A stretch of 35,566 nt of DNA, taken from positions 1 through 35,566 of the IMG/VR virus record IMGVR_UViG_3300042518_000607; one strand, written 5' to 3'. The stretch is from a virus. The position numbers and the translations under genes are program-made. The number at the start of each line of letters is the position of its first letter. The stretch's first letter is position 1. Below, piece by piece: positions 1 through 7,079 of this stretch. A model generated the notes under the pieces. It worked only from the letters and a program-made list of their open reading frames with translations, was not told where the DNA came from and searched no databases.

Positions 1-185
1 ATTTCACGAGTATTTACCTCCTTGATTAAGTACGAATCCACAAACCACGCCGCCCCAACTGCAAGTGCATACTTGCTAAGACCGACCGCGAATGTGCTAA
101 AACTCCCATCTCCCACTCCTAAGGTCGCACCAAGTGCAATAACTGATAATGCGACCAAAGGGACAAAGGTCTTCAATGCATCCAT
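1..185 (-). CDS. Holin-like gene, partial copy cut by the window edge
   Basis: This is the 5' part of the gene that is complete at 35261-35527. It starts at the ATG ending at 185 and runs off the window at position 1. The predicted protein is identical to the full copy over this stretch because all three base differences fall in third codon positions: GCA/GCT for Ala3, and two further silent changes in a Gly and a Val codon. It is not a second gene; on the circle it is the same locus, lying 11 nt downstream of the GT7-type glycosyltransferase. Confidence 0.85.
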   Translation of the reverse strand, partial: MDALKTFVPLVALSVIALGATLGVGDGSFSTFAVGLSKYALAVGAAWFVDSYLIKEVNTRE

Positions 186-224
186 TGTGATTATTCCTAA
201 ATAGAAACTAAAATACGCCTAAGC
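1..224. repeat. End overlap, left copy (circular-assembly redundancy)
   Basis: These 224 bases recur as 35343-35566 at a constant offset of 35342. Only three bases differ: positions 15, 117 and 177 against 35357, 35459 and 35519. The repeat cuts through the holin-like gene, so this copy holds only its first part. An overlap that breaks a gene open is expected when a circular or circularly permuted genome is linearised by an assembler. A physical terminal repeat cannot be excluded from sequence alone. Confidence 0.93.
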
Positions 225-832
225 TGTGGATTAAATTGCTTAGACTCTAGTATTGTGTATTTCGTTGTTGATATTCCGCTTCGCTCTTCAGTGTCTTCAA
301 GAGCGGCTTGAAATTTAGCAAGGTTTTCCGCTTGCCATTTGTCGTAGTTCTCACGATCATGGTCATCACTGTAGAACCAGCCTTTACGACGGACAAAACC
401 CGTCTTGACACATCTCCAATATAGATCGTCATCGTCTACAGCCCAACCAAGATACTCATTAGAGTAGCCGTTTATTTCTTTATATGATTGCTTATCAAAT
501 AAAGTCACACCGCCAAAGTAGGCACGATATGGCATTTTCCATTCGTACTGCTCTACATAGTGCGCCAAGTGTGTCGGCATGAAGACTGGTGAATAGTCCG
601 CGTCTTTGGCATACATATCCACATCATGAAAGCAAAAGTAATCAGCATGCTGCGACTCTAAAAACCCGATGTTTTTCATCATACCGGTATTAAAGAGCTT
701 GCCTTCTTCTTGCTCTACTATAGTGATCCCGAACTCCAAGCCCTGACTCTCAAGCACTTTAAATAAGTGAGGCACTTGCTTACGAATGTGAGCCTCGCGA
801 TTCCGGTAGGGAATAATGACTTCAAGTCTCAT
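197..832 (-). CDS. GT7-type (beta-1,4-galactosyltransferase-like) glycosyltransferase
   Basis: The 211-aa protein carries the ordered motif set of the eukaryotic B4GALT family. PYRNR at residues 8-12 matches the family's PFRNR. An asparagine-rich NTGMMKNIGF stretch (48-57) precedes FHDVDMY (68-74), which holds the DXD metal-binding motif. FGGVTLF (106-112) is followed by GYSNEYLGWAVDDDD (122-136), the acceptor and catalytic loop. A histidine in the DDHDREN segment is in place for the third metal ligand. By family knowledge it would transfer a hexose or hexosamine from a nucleotide sugar in a metal-dependent way; donor and acceptor are unknown. There is no signal peptide or membrane segment, so it should act in the cytoplasm. 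It overlaps the GT25-like gene by 11 nt, so the two are probably made together and may act on the same glycan. Confidence 0.85.
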   Translation of the reverse strand: MRLEVIIPYRNREAHIRKQVPHLFKVLESQGLEFGITIVEQEEGKLFNTGMMKNIGFLESQHADYFCFHDVDMYAKDADYSPVFMPTHLAHYVEQYEWKMPYRAYFGGVTLFDKQSYKEINGYSNEYLGWAVDDDDLYWRCVKTGFVRRKGWFYSDDHDRENYDKWQAENLAKFQAALEDTEERSGISTTKYTILESKQFNPQLRRILVSI

Positions 833-1427
833 TCAGTTCGCCTCTTGTTATTGATTCCCATTTGTTTAAAGACTCTCTTTCATTCAACTGAATGAAGTAC
901 GGCTTGCGAACTGCATAGATATTAAAGTCTTTTTGAATATACGCAAGCATCACATCCAAAGGAACCGCCTCTCTGTAGATTGCAGTCTTGATCGCATCCT
1001 CTGCATAGTCTTTGAATTTTTGACTCAAGTAGAGTATAGCATGTGCCGCCGCTAATCCCGTAACCTTTACTAAGTGCTCACTAAATGGAGTGACCGTCAT
1101 TTTCTTATTAGCCTTTGACCAACCTAAGTAGATAGCATCCGCGCCGTGTGGAATATCTATCTCTTCTCGGTAGTGCTCGGTAACTTGCGCATCGTCTTCA
1201 AGTATCAGTAGAGGAGCTTTGCTTGACTGCAGTGCATCGATATGAGACTGTCCACATCCGACAAAATGCTTATCGAATTTCGTGACTTCAGGCGGTGCTA
1301 TTACTCTTGCGCTTATCCGCTCGGTATATTCCATACCAAGCATTCCAAACTGACGCTCCATTGCAATCCGGTTGCTAAGAGCCGTATCCAAATTGATATA
1401 CCTAACCTCGCACTCGGATAGTCTCAT
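822..1427 (-). CDS. GT25-family glycosyltransferase
   Basis: The 201-aa protein begins with a RYINLD strand (9-14), the start of GT25 (LPS-biosynthesis type) enzymes. It has the GCGQSHIDA motif (57-65), which corresponds to the family's GCxxSH, and LILEDDA (74-80), the family's acidic donor-binding motif. It is shorter than many bacterial members but carries the core. It would add a sugar from a nucleotide sugar to a glycan or protein acceptor in the cytoplasm. Its start overlaps the stop of the 86-aa gene upstream, and its end overlaps the GT7-type gene. The pair could decorate virion proteins or alter host surface glycan; the sequence does not decide. No sugar-nucleotide synthesis genes are present, so donors must come from the host. 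Confidence 0.85.
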   Translation of the reverse strand: MRLSECEVRYINLDTALSNRIAMERQFGMLGMEYTERISARVIAPPEVTKFDKHFVGCGQSHIDALQSSKAPLLILEDDAQVTEHYREEIDIPHGADAIYLGWSKANKKMTVTPFSEHLVKVTGLAAAHAILYLSQKFKDYAEDAIKTAIYREAVPLDVMLAYIQKDFNIYAVRKPYFIQLNERESLNKWESITRGELNET

Positions 1428-1684
1428 TCTAAGTTCTCCAATACATAAAACTCCGCTTTTACCATCGCATCGTTAAGACTCATATTACGGAATCTAAGCT
1501 CCAAAGCGTATCGGCCTGTTACTTTGTTAGTCAGCTTCAGCTTCCATCCCGAACCCGCGAGAAACAGACGCGCCTCGAAAGGCACGCCGTTTTTCATGAT
1601 CTCGGTCTTGAAGTCTTTATCTTTGATCTCTTCCCAGTCAAGGGTAGGCATCTCATCAAAGCTATCGTTAAAATGGTATAGCAT
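1424..1684 (-). CDS. Small acidic protein of unknown function
   Basis: I do not recognise this 86-aa protein. It has an acidic N-terminal third and a basic, hydrophobic-alternating middle (GWKLKLTNKVTGRYALELRF) that looks like two or three beta strands, then a helical end. There is no signal peptide or membrane segment. The gene starts inside the last codons of the SSB-like gene (17-nt overlap) and ends with a 4-nt overlap with the GT25 gene, so it is translated from the same message. The tight overlaps and a clean alternation of polar and non-polar residues support a real gene. Its place between SSB and glycosyltransferases gives no firm hint of function. Confidence 0.7.
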   Translation of the reverse strand: MLYHFNDSFDEMPTLDWEEIKDKDFKTEIMKNGVPFEARLFLAGSGWKLKLTNKVTGRYALELRFRNMSLNDAMVKAEFYVLENLE

Positions 1685-1991
1685 CGGGGACCTCTACGGG
1701 CGCGGGCTTGTTTTCGTAAATCTTAGCGAGCTTGATACTTGTGATGTACCCAATCCCGCCCTCTTTCTTTTGATATTCCTTGCCACCGACAAAGCCCTCT
1801 GCAATTACTTGAGTACCAACTGGATACCCTCGCATGAGTTCGACTTTATCGTTAATCGCCTCGAACTTGATAAATTCAGGATACTTGCTTGTCGAATCTT
1901 TTACCACGATTTCCGCTTTGGTGAATTTATCGGAATACTTTACAGGCGCTCCGACATACACTACCTCGCCGCTAATCTCAATCTTTGCCAT
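1668..1991 (-). CDS. SSB-like protein (DUF3127-type OB fold)
   Basis: The 107-aa protein has an N-terminal run of beta strands opening with MAKIEISGEVVYVG and continuing with a KAEIVV strand, typical of the DUF3127 OB-fold family common in Bacteroidota and their phages. It ends in VPDAIPF, very like the acidic-then-IPF tail by which bacterial SSBs recruit partner proteins. The expected role is to coat single-stranded DNA during replication and recombination. I chose the ATG ending at 1991 over the upstream one at 2030 because the family starts there and a GGAG motif lies about eight bases ahead. It overlaps the methyltransferase gene by 14 nt. Confidence 0.8.
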   Translation of the reverse strand: MAKIEISGEVVYVGAPVKYSDKFTKAEIVVKDSTSKYPEFIKFEAINDKVELMRGYPVGTQVIAEGFVGGKEYQKKEGGIGYITSIKLAKIYENKPAPVEVPDAIPF

Positions 1992-2565
1992 TCTCTCCGC
2001 TCCTTGAAATGTATAACCATGACTTGCCAATTATTTGCAATTGGTAGTCGCTAAAATAAGAATCAACTGCAGTTTTTACGCCTTCATGCGTCGTATAATC
2101 GTGACCGCCGATCATACCGCCCGGCTTGAGCTTCGGAAGCCATATCTCAATATCGCTGCATACCGAGTCGAAGTCATGCGAGCCGTCGATAAAGATAAAG
2201 TCAACGCTCTGCTTTTTGAACTTCTTTGAAGCTTCTCCGCTTGGCATATCCAAAGTCTTGACTATCGATTTAACAGGCTCGATATTAGTCAAGTACTGAC
2301 CGCGAAGCTCGCCGCTTTGAGTCGCATAATCGTAGTGAGCCGATACGGGATTCCGGTGCTCTTCAGAGCCTAAGAAATGATCTACTGCATAGTAAGTGAT
2401 AGCCTTCCCACTATTCAGTATCTCAACGCCCGCAAACGCGGCGCTCTTGCCCTTCCATGCTCCGATCTCTACGAACTTTGCGCCGTCATCGGCTTTGTCA
2501 ATTGCTAGCTTGATTATATCTTCGTAGTCAAACCAGCCTTGGATGTTTTGGTAGTAATGATTCAT
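1978..2565 (-). CDS. Class I SAM-dependent methyltransferase (Methyltransferase_24 type)
   Basis: The 195-aa protein has motif I VEIGAWKGKS (32-41) for S-adenosylmethionine binding, a YYAVDHF strand end (58-64) for motif II, FIDGSHDFDSV (125-135) for motif IV, and PGGMIGGHDY (148-157). This spacing is that of the Methyltransferase_24 group, whose members often sit in glycan-synthesis clusters and methylate sugars or small molecules; DNA methylation is unlikely because no NPPY/DPPY motif is present. The open frame extends upstream to 2634, but that would run into the tRNA-like element, so I place the start at the ATG ending at 2565. Next to two glycosyltransferases, a role in glycan modification is a fair inference. 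Confidence 0.8.
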   Translation of the reverse strand: MNHYYQNIQGWFDYEDIIKLAIDKADDGAKFVEIGAWKGKSAAFAGVEILNSGKAITYYAVDHFLGSEEHRNPVSAHYDYATQSGELRGQYLTNIEPVKSIVKTLDMPSGEASKKFKKQSVDFIFIDGSHDFDSVCSDIEIWLPKLKPGGMIGGHDYTTHEGVKTAVDSYFSDYQLQIIGKSWLYISRSGENGKD

Positions 2566-2587
2566 AAGTGTCTCTTGTTGTTGTTTG

Positions 2588-2697
2588 TAGTCAGGGCAGG
2601 ACTTGAACCTGCAAAGTTTGGGAGCCTCTTTCATAAGCTGGGGTTGATTCTATCTCACCCTACTGTCCATGCGTTTAACCAATTACGCCACCTGACT
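2588..2697 (-). tRNA. Aberrant tRNA-like element, about 110 nt
   Basis: The minus strand has a perfect 7-bp acceptor stem (AGTCAGG with CCTGACT), the TG at positions 8-9, a D arm GCG/CGC whose loop holds TTGG, and a perfect T arm (GCAGG, loop TTCAAGT, CCTGC). A discriminator A follows and CCA is not encoded. Between the D and T stems lie 58 nt where an ordinary tRNA has 23. Within it a 5-bp stem AGCTT/AGGCT encloses the 7-nt loop ATGAAAG, with U33 and anticodon GAA (Phe), at 2623-2639. That leaves 31 extra nt after the D arm, containing another hairpin (GGGTGA, loop GATAGAA, TCAACCC with one bulge), and a 10-nt variable region. A second reading gives loop CTCCCAA (Gly CCC) with a mismatched stem. 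It may be a degenerate tRNA, a tRNA with an insertion, or a structured RNA that mimics tRNA. Confidence 0.6.
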
Positions 2698-2710
2698 AAG
2701 TGTAATATAC

Positions 2711-3031
2711 TCAAATATCTATGGACTTTACAAATTCTTCAAAATTTCTTATGATGCAATATCGGTATCCTGCATTCTCTACTTGGCTTTGCCACCACTT
2801 TTGGCGCTCCGATTGCCGACCCGTCGCAGTCTTGAACTCCAAGAATATCGGACCGCTCTTGCTTAGGTAGGTCATATCGGCTACTCCCGATATCATACCC
2901 ATCACCTTCAGCTGCGCGCCTTGCCTCGCGTCGCGGGGGTTATTGTGATTCATATACAAAAGCCCGCGCTCTCTTGGACAATTATTCCAATGCCATGTAA
3001 AGCAGTGCGCTTGTAGTTGTTGTTCACTCAT
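2711..3031 (-). CDS. VRR-NUC domain nuclease
   Basis: The 106-aa protein is a stand-alone VRR-NUC domain of the PD-(D/E)XK superfamily. GVAD (49-52) supplies the catalytic aspartate and FLEFKTATGRQSERQ (63-77) the E-x-K and the following glutamine; the family's QxxxxxxL-type helix (QKWWQSQVENAGY) comes next. Phage versions of this size act on branched or structured DNA, probably as Holliday-junction or flap nucleases in replication and recombination. It is cytoplasmic. The start overlaps the stop of a 53-aa gene by 8 nt (ATGAGTGA), and the SF2 helicase lies just upstream of that, so the three are translationally linked. Confidence 0.88.
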   Translation of the reverse strand: MSEQQLQAHCFTWHWNNCPRERGLLYMNHNNPRDARQGAQLKVMGMISGVADMTYLSKSGPIFLEFKTATGRQSERQKWWQSQVENAGYRYCIIRNFEEFVKSIDI

Positions 3032-3185
3032 TCAGCAAATAATCCATCATTGCGTAAAACTTCGGACTCCATCTTAGTAACTCTGCAAGCCAAGCAAAGA
3101 GCATAATACGCGCCGTATCATGAGACACGCCGTATTCCATGACTATGTCATCTATCATATCGTTAAGCCATTGCTCGGTAGTCAT
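3024..3185 (-). CDS. Small hypothetical protein, 53 aa
   Basis: This short frame starts MTTEQWLNDM and ends DYLLNE. Its ATG overlaps the stop of the SF2 helicase gene (ATGA), and its stop overlaps the ATG of the VRR-NUC gene by 8 nt, so it fills exactly the space between two certain genes in the dense operon. It is rich in hydrophobic and aromatic residues arranged as two amphipathic helices, with no clear membrane segment. I do not recognise it. A small partner or regulator of the helicase or the nuclease is possible but is only an inference from position. Confidence 0.7.
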   Translation of the reverse strand: MTTEQWLNDMIDDIVMEYGVSHDTARIMLFAWLAELLRWSPKFYAMMDYLLNE

Positions 3186-4609
3186 CGCAAATGTCCTGTT
3201 CTATCTTTGTGGTAATATAACCATCCTTTTTTATATCCCATGGCATCTCGGTAATTCTCTGCATCTTCCATGGTCTTACAGCATTTATGCAATACCCAAA
3301 AAGCACTTACCTTCTTTGCCTTGGTTAACAAAGCCCAATCCTTTGCATCTGAATTTACAGCCTTGCGCCTTGCTTCCCATTTTTCCAGCATCACATATTC
3401 TCGTATCTTTTCGTCATCGCTCTTCTCGAATACCATACCACACCATGCACAATCTTTTGCGCTTATGTGATTCATGCTCTCACATTGTGGACAATGCTTC
3501 ATCGGAGGGACGCCTGGTGTCTTCTTCTTTATCTTCTCGTCTAAACTCCACTCTCTATCTGCATCCCATAATCCGAACCTTGCTAAGTTATTACCAAAGT
3601 CAAGGACTCTGAAATCTTTTTTGCTTTCGGTAGTTCGAGATCCGCGTCCAATCATTTGCAAATATAGTGAAAGACTTTTAGTTGCACGGTATAAAATAAC
3701 TGTTTCCACTGTAGGCTCATCGAACCCCGTTGTAAAAAGCCCTACATTCACTAAAAACGATCCAGGCGTCTCTTTATACCACTTTAATGTATTTCGCCTT
3801 TCCTCGCGGCTTGCAGATGCGTCTAAGCTCTTTGCTTGATAACCTGCTTTCTGTATTTCTTGCAATACTTCATCTGCACTGGCTAAGTTAGGGGCAAATA
3901 GCAAAGCCTTCGTTCCATTCGCGTGCTTCTTGTAATTATTCACAACGCCCTTGTATAGCTCGGTAGTTTGGTAATGCCTTGCCAAAGCATCCATATCGAA
4001 GTCTCCTCCTTTTGTCCCTATGTTCTTCAAATCGACTCGGACTGAATAATAGTGAGGATTCGCAAGATAGCCTTCATCTACCAAGTGTGTTATGCTTGCA
4101 GCTTCGACAATATGTGTATAAATATCTTTCAATGCCTTGCCGGTTGTATCCCTTACCGGAGTAGCAGTCGCTCCAAGTATCATTGCATTTTCAGGTAATC
4201 GAGCTACGATCTTATCGAATGTTCGCTTATGGCATTCATCGAATATGAATAAGTCCACCGAGTTTAGCAGTTCGCTGTAGATCCGCTGTTCGCACCGGCG
4301 GTATATTGTCTCGATCATAGCGACAAAAATACGCTGACTTGAGTTAACTCTGGTAGTCTCGGCTGTAATAAGCTCGGGAACGATAGCAAGGTTATTAAGC
4401 GCCCCGCCTGCTTGCCATAGTAGCTCGCCTCGGTCGGTCAAGATCATGACTCTTTTGCCTTTCTGCAGTGCGCCTTGAGCGATTGCAGAGAACATCACCG
4501 TCTTGCCCGCTCCGGTCGGAGCGCAAAGAATGACTTTTTTATGGCCATCAGCATAGGCTTGTCTAAGGTTTTGAATAGCAATTTCTTGGTATGGTCTTAA
4601 CTTAATCAT
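3182..4609 (-). CDS. SF2 DEAD/DEAH-type DNA helicase with zinc ribbon
   Basis: The 475-aa protein has the RadD/RecG-like SF2 layout. The Q-motif region RPYQEIA opens it; Walker A APTGAGKT is at 30-37, motif II DECH at 124-127, motif III TATP at 148-151, and motif VI QMIGRGSR at 318-325. A CxxC...CxxC zinc ribbon follows (Cys 373, 376, 387, 390), as in RadD and phage relatives. It should unwind or remodel DNA during replication or recombination, using ATP. It is the first gene after the 232-bp spacer at 4610-4841 and is followed by the 53-aa and VRR-NUC genes with 4- and 8-nt overlaps, so helicase and nuclease probably act together on branched DNA. Confidence 0.9.
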   Translation of the reverse strand: MIKLRPYQEIAIQNLRQAYADGHKKVILCAPTGAGKTVMFSAIAQGALQKGKRVMILTDRGELLWQAGGALNNLAIVPELITAETTRVNSSQRIFVAMIETIYRRCEQRIYSELLNSVDLFIFDECHKRTFDKIVARLPENAMILGATATPVRDTTGKALKDIYTHIVEAASITHLVDEGYLANPHYYSVRVDLKNIGTKGGDFDMDALARHYQTTELYKGVVNNYKKHANGTKALLFAPNLASADEVLQEIQKAGYQAKSLDASASREERRNTLKWYKETPGSFLVNVGLFTTGFDEPTVETVILYRATKSLSLYLQMIGRGSRTTESKKDFRVLDFGNNLARFGLWDADREWSLDEKIKKKTPGVPPMKHCPQCESMNHISAKDCAWCGMVFEKSDDEKIREYVMLEKWEARRKAVNSDAKDWALLTKAKKVSAFWVLHKCCKTMEDAENYRDAMGYKKGWLYYHKDRTGHLR

Positions 4610-4841
4610 AGGCGTCTCCAGTGTCTCCAGATCGTCTCCGGTAAAATAAGTTACTGGAGACGGTTTAAATTGTTTGATTTCAATGGTTTAGAAAGAAGTG
4701 TATTCAGTTAACAGTAATATTGTAAAATAACTTTTATAGAAAATATACATACACACACATACGCACGCACTCACACACATCACGTATACTCTCAAAGTGC
4801 TTTTTTACTGGTTTACTGGAGACACCCCCATTTTTGGCGTT
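4610..4841. other. Repeat-bearing AT-rich spacer, candidate replication origin or control region
   Basis: This 232-bp gap between the primase/helicase and SF2 helicase genes holds five copies of an 8-bp motif: GTCTCCAG at 4614-4621 and 4623-4630, GTCTCCGG at 4634-4641, and the inverted form CTGGAGAC at 4654-4661 and 4816-4823. It also has a tandem direct repeat TTTACTGG at 4804-4819, an AT-rich core at about 4662-4745, and a CA/TG alternating tract at about 4747-4782 that could melt easily or adopt left-handed form. Iteron-like repeats plus an AT-rich stretch beside the primase gene are the usual layout of an origin, but a leader or operator controlling the helicase is equally open. No convincing promoter is visible here. 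Confidence 0.4.
4634..4661. repeat. 11-bp inverted repeat built from two GTCTCC motif copies
   Basis: GTCTCCGGTAA and TTACTGGAGAC are complementary over 11 bp with a single G-T pair, around the 6-nt loop AATAAG. The arms are two copies of the spacer's repeated motif, so this may be a protein-binding palindrome or a hairpin in the RNA leader of the helicase gene, whose start codon is 25 nt downstream on the minus strand. Confidence 0.6.
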
Positions 4842-7079
4842 TTATTGGTTCAAACTGCCAAGTTGAGTGTATCCAGTAAGTTCGACTCTGTAGCCTTTTT
4901 TCGGTTTTCCTTCGTCTCGCTTGTAAGTTTGGAGAAATCCGAGATTTTTCAGAGCGATTCCGAGCCTGTTAGGAAACACCTTAATTTTCGTGTTTGCTTC
5001 AATATGGACTAGAATTTCGGTTGCAGACCAGAAAAAAACATTAGATCCATTGTCATCATCTGCAGGAATTTTGAAGAACATATTGACGGCTTCTTCTATC
5101 GTATCGACTTGCTTATTTGTAGAGGTGCATTTTTCAAGTAGCTTTATATCCTTCGATGACATTTGCCATGCTTCTTTGCCGTTCTCTTGATAAAGCCAAT
5201 ATGCTTCCATGAGTAAGTCTATTTTATCAATGGCATTATATGCATCAAAGTCTATGTCAAGCACATTGATAGGAATGATGCGTCGGTTTCCTGTAGGATC
5301 ATTGATTACTTCGGACTCATTTGAAGTACCACAAAGCACGGCGTATCTCCTGTAGGTCTCATCTTTGCGCTCGTAGGGCTTTCTTAAGCTAAAATACTGC
5401 GTTGAAGCGTATTGCTTTAGTAGTTTATACTCGTTTTTAGACTTCCCGGAGAACTCGTCATCGCAAATAATCAATTTTTTGCACATGAGTACTTCATCGT
5501 CTTTACCGCGGTCAAGTTTTGACTCTGCATAGTAGCTTCTTAGCTCTTTTGGGAGTATCCACCTAAAGAAATTGGTTTTCCCGATGCCTTGATTGCCAAC
5601 AAGCACTAAAATGAGTAGTGAATAAGTCCCATGCATCGATGCAATGAGTGAAACAATCCATTTTTCAATAAATATGCCAATAAGATAGTTTTCGGTAATG
5701 ACTTCAGTGAATCCTTTGTCGTTTACATAGTTAGTTTTGGACTTTATAGTCTCTATCAGTGCTTTTATAGCTCCTTTGGGTTTTCTATCCTTATGTAACT
5801 CAAAAAACTCAAGAAATGGGTTGTAATTCGGTATGAAATCGGAGTGAATAATGGCATTAAAGTATGTTTGCGTGCATTTAGGCCCAAGAGATTCGGTCAA
5901 TTGGATATAGATGCTATTCATATCTGTATCAGTGATAGGCTTGCCTTTATATTCGATTTCGTGCGTCAATTCATTGCGTTTGAGGTCAAACTCTTTCAGC
6001 ATTACCTTCATGAGAGGTATGATATTATCGTCTTTTTCCTTTTTTAGCTGCTCTTTGGGTGTATTTATGACTTTATCTGCTATTTCAAGTGCTTCTTTGG
6101 GGTCTTCGCCTTCAGATTCGGCAAGTTGTTTCATAGATCGTCTGATATCCTCTTTATTCATGCGACCATTACGCACCATTGAAGTAGCTGAAGCCTCCCA
6201 CTTCTTTGTTCTTTCGGTTTGGATGTCAATGTTATACTTTTTGCATAGATAGAATAGAGTTCCAATACCTATGACGCCTTTATTAGTTGCAAGGATATTG
6301 TCATACTTTTTATCGGTCTTTTGAGCGTCGTATTTATTGCTATTAATTTCAGATATTTGATGAAAGAAGTCACGTCCACGTTCGCCGTATTCGGTTGCAA
6401 ATGCTCTACCGACATTAAGCCAATCGCCATAGTCATTCACTAAATCGATGCGTCTTGCTCGGAGTTGTTTGATCATGTGCTCTACATCCGGTTCGATTAT
6501 GGCGTGCATAACCTTTGGCGCTGTTTGAGTTACTTTTTTTCTATATCGTGTGAATACTGGTACTTTATCCGGATCATTGGTTACTATATTAGGATCATAG
6601 GATATAAAACGCAATCGGCTTATATCTTTGCATGATGGATCGCATTCGAGTTGATAGTTTTCGAGTAGATAGTCTTCAAGGCCTTCGAATGATTCAAGGT
6701 GCTTATTAGGGTCAATCTTGAAATAAGCAGCGTATCCATAGCCTCCGAGTGACATATGAAGTGCTAGGATATGCTTATCGGCTCGAAGTTTATCAATCTT
6801 TTCGTTTATGTCTATATTGTCTTGATCATCGATATCCATGCAGATGACGCCGTTATGTTTCACCAGTGATGCGACGCCCCTGCCTTGGAACTCTCCTGAC
6901 ATTGCAAAAGCTGGCATTTTGCTCTTAGCGGCTTTTTGTTCTTCTTTGGTTTTCATATTACGGTAGGGAGTTACTATATCCTCCCATCTCCCTCTTTTGA
7001 TATCCCAAAAGAACTGCACAATGTCTCTGAAGTCCTTTTGTTCAGTAGCTTGTGCGCTGGTGTATTCAGTGATTCTCAT
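4842..7079 (-). CDS. Primase/helicase-like replication protein with VirE_N/BT4734 and VirE P-loop domains
   Basis: The 745-aa protein has three recognisable parts. Residues 1-185 resemble the BT4734/VirE_N region, with ICMDIDDQ (79-86) as the metal-binding strand of a primase-polymerase-like fold. Residues 205-275 resemble a PriCT-2 segment, with the family's DWLNVGRA motif. Residues 440-700 are the VirE-type P-loop ATPase: Walker A GNQGIGKT (505-512), Walker B LIICDDEF (546-553), and GTSNESEVINDPTGNRR (584-600), a sensor-like stretch typical of this family. It probably primes and unwinds the phage genome at the fork. This architecture is mostly found in Bacteroidota elements and phages and is the best host clue in the window. 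The gene overlaps the upstream DnaA-like gene by 4 nt. Confidence 0.88.
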   Translation of the reverse strand: MRITEYTSAQATEQKDFRDIVQFFWDIKRGRWEDIVTPYRNMKTKEEQKAAKSKMPAFAMSGEFQGRGVASLVKHNGVICMDIDDQDNIDINEKIDKLRADKHILALHMSLGGYGYAAYFKIDPNKHLESFEGLEDYLLENYQLECDPSCKDISRLRFISYDPNIVTNDPDKVPVFTRYRKKVTQTAPKVMHAIIEPDVEHMIKQLRARRIDLVNDYGDWLNVGRAFATEYGERGRDFFHQISEINSNKYDAQKTDKKYDNILATNKGVIGIGTLFYLCKKYNIDIQTERTKKWEASATSMVRNGRMNKEDIRRSMKQLAESEGEDPKEALEIADKVINTPKEQLKKEKDDNIIPLMKVMLKEFDLKRNELTHEIEYKGKPITDTDMNSIYIQLTESLGPKCTQTYFNAIIHSDFIPNYNPFLEFFELHKDRKPKGAIKALIETIKSKTNYVNDKGFTEVITENYLIGIFIEKWIVSLIASMHGTYSLLILVLVGNQGIGKTNFFRWILPKELRSYYAESKLDRGKDDEVLMCKKLIICDDEFSGKSKNEYKLLKQYASTQYFSLRKPYERKDETYRRYAVLCGTSNESEVINDPTGNRRIIPINVLDIDFDAYNAIDKIDLLMEAYWLYQENGKEAWQMSSKDIKLLEKCTSTNKQVDTIEEAVNMFFKIPADDDNGSNVFFWSATEILVHIEANTKIKVFPNRLGIALKNLGFLQTYKRDEGKPKKGYRVELTGYTQLGSLNQ

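Noticed and set aside
1-224. Functional direct terminal repeat
   Set aside because: It splits a gene, the copies are not identical, and the length is what an assembler leaves on a circular genome. Physical ends cannot be ruled out but are not supported.
1524-2054. 176-aa plus-strand open frame
   Set aside because: It lies opposite three well-supported minus-strand genes, has no recognisable motif, and no plus-strand gene is supported anywhere in the genome.
2566-2634. Longer start for the methyltransferase (218 aa)
   Set aside because: The extension encodes part of the tRNA-like T arm and has no family similarity; the ATG ending at 2565 gives the normal start.
2588-2697. Ordinary type II tRNA (long variable arm)
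   Set aside because: Placing the anticodon stem directly after the D arm gives no pairing (TGGAC against TGAGA); the extra nucleotides are before and after a later stem.
3139-3839. Plus-strand frames of 157, 66 and 121 aa opposite the helicase
   Set aside because: They mirror the SF2 helicase, whose motifs are complete; composition (Leu/Ser/His-rich) is that of a reverse shadow.
4747-4782. Microsatellite-like CA repeats as an assembly artefact or CRISPR remnant
   Set aside because: The tract is imperfect and short, has no regular spacer pattern, and fits within a plausible origin or leader region.
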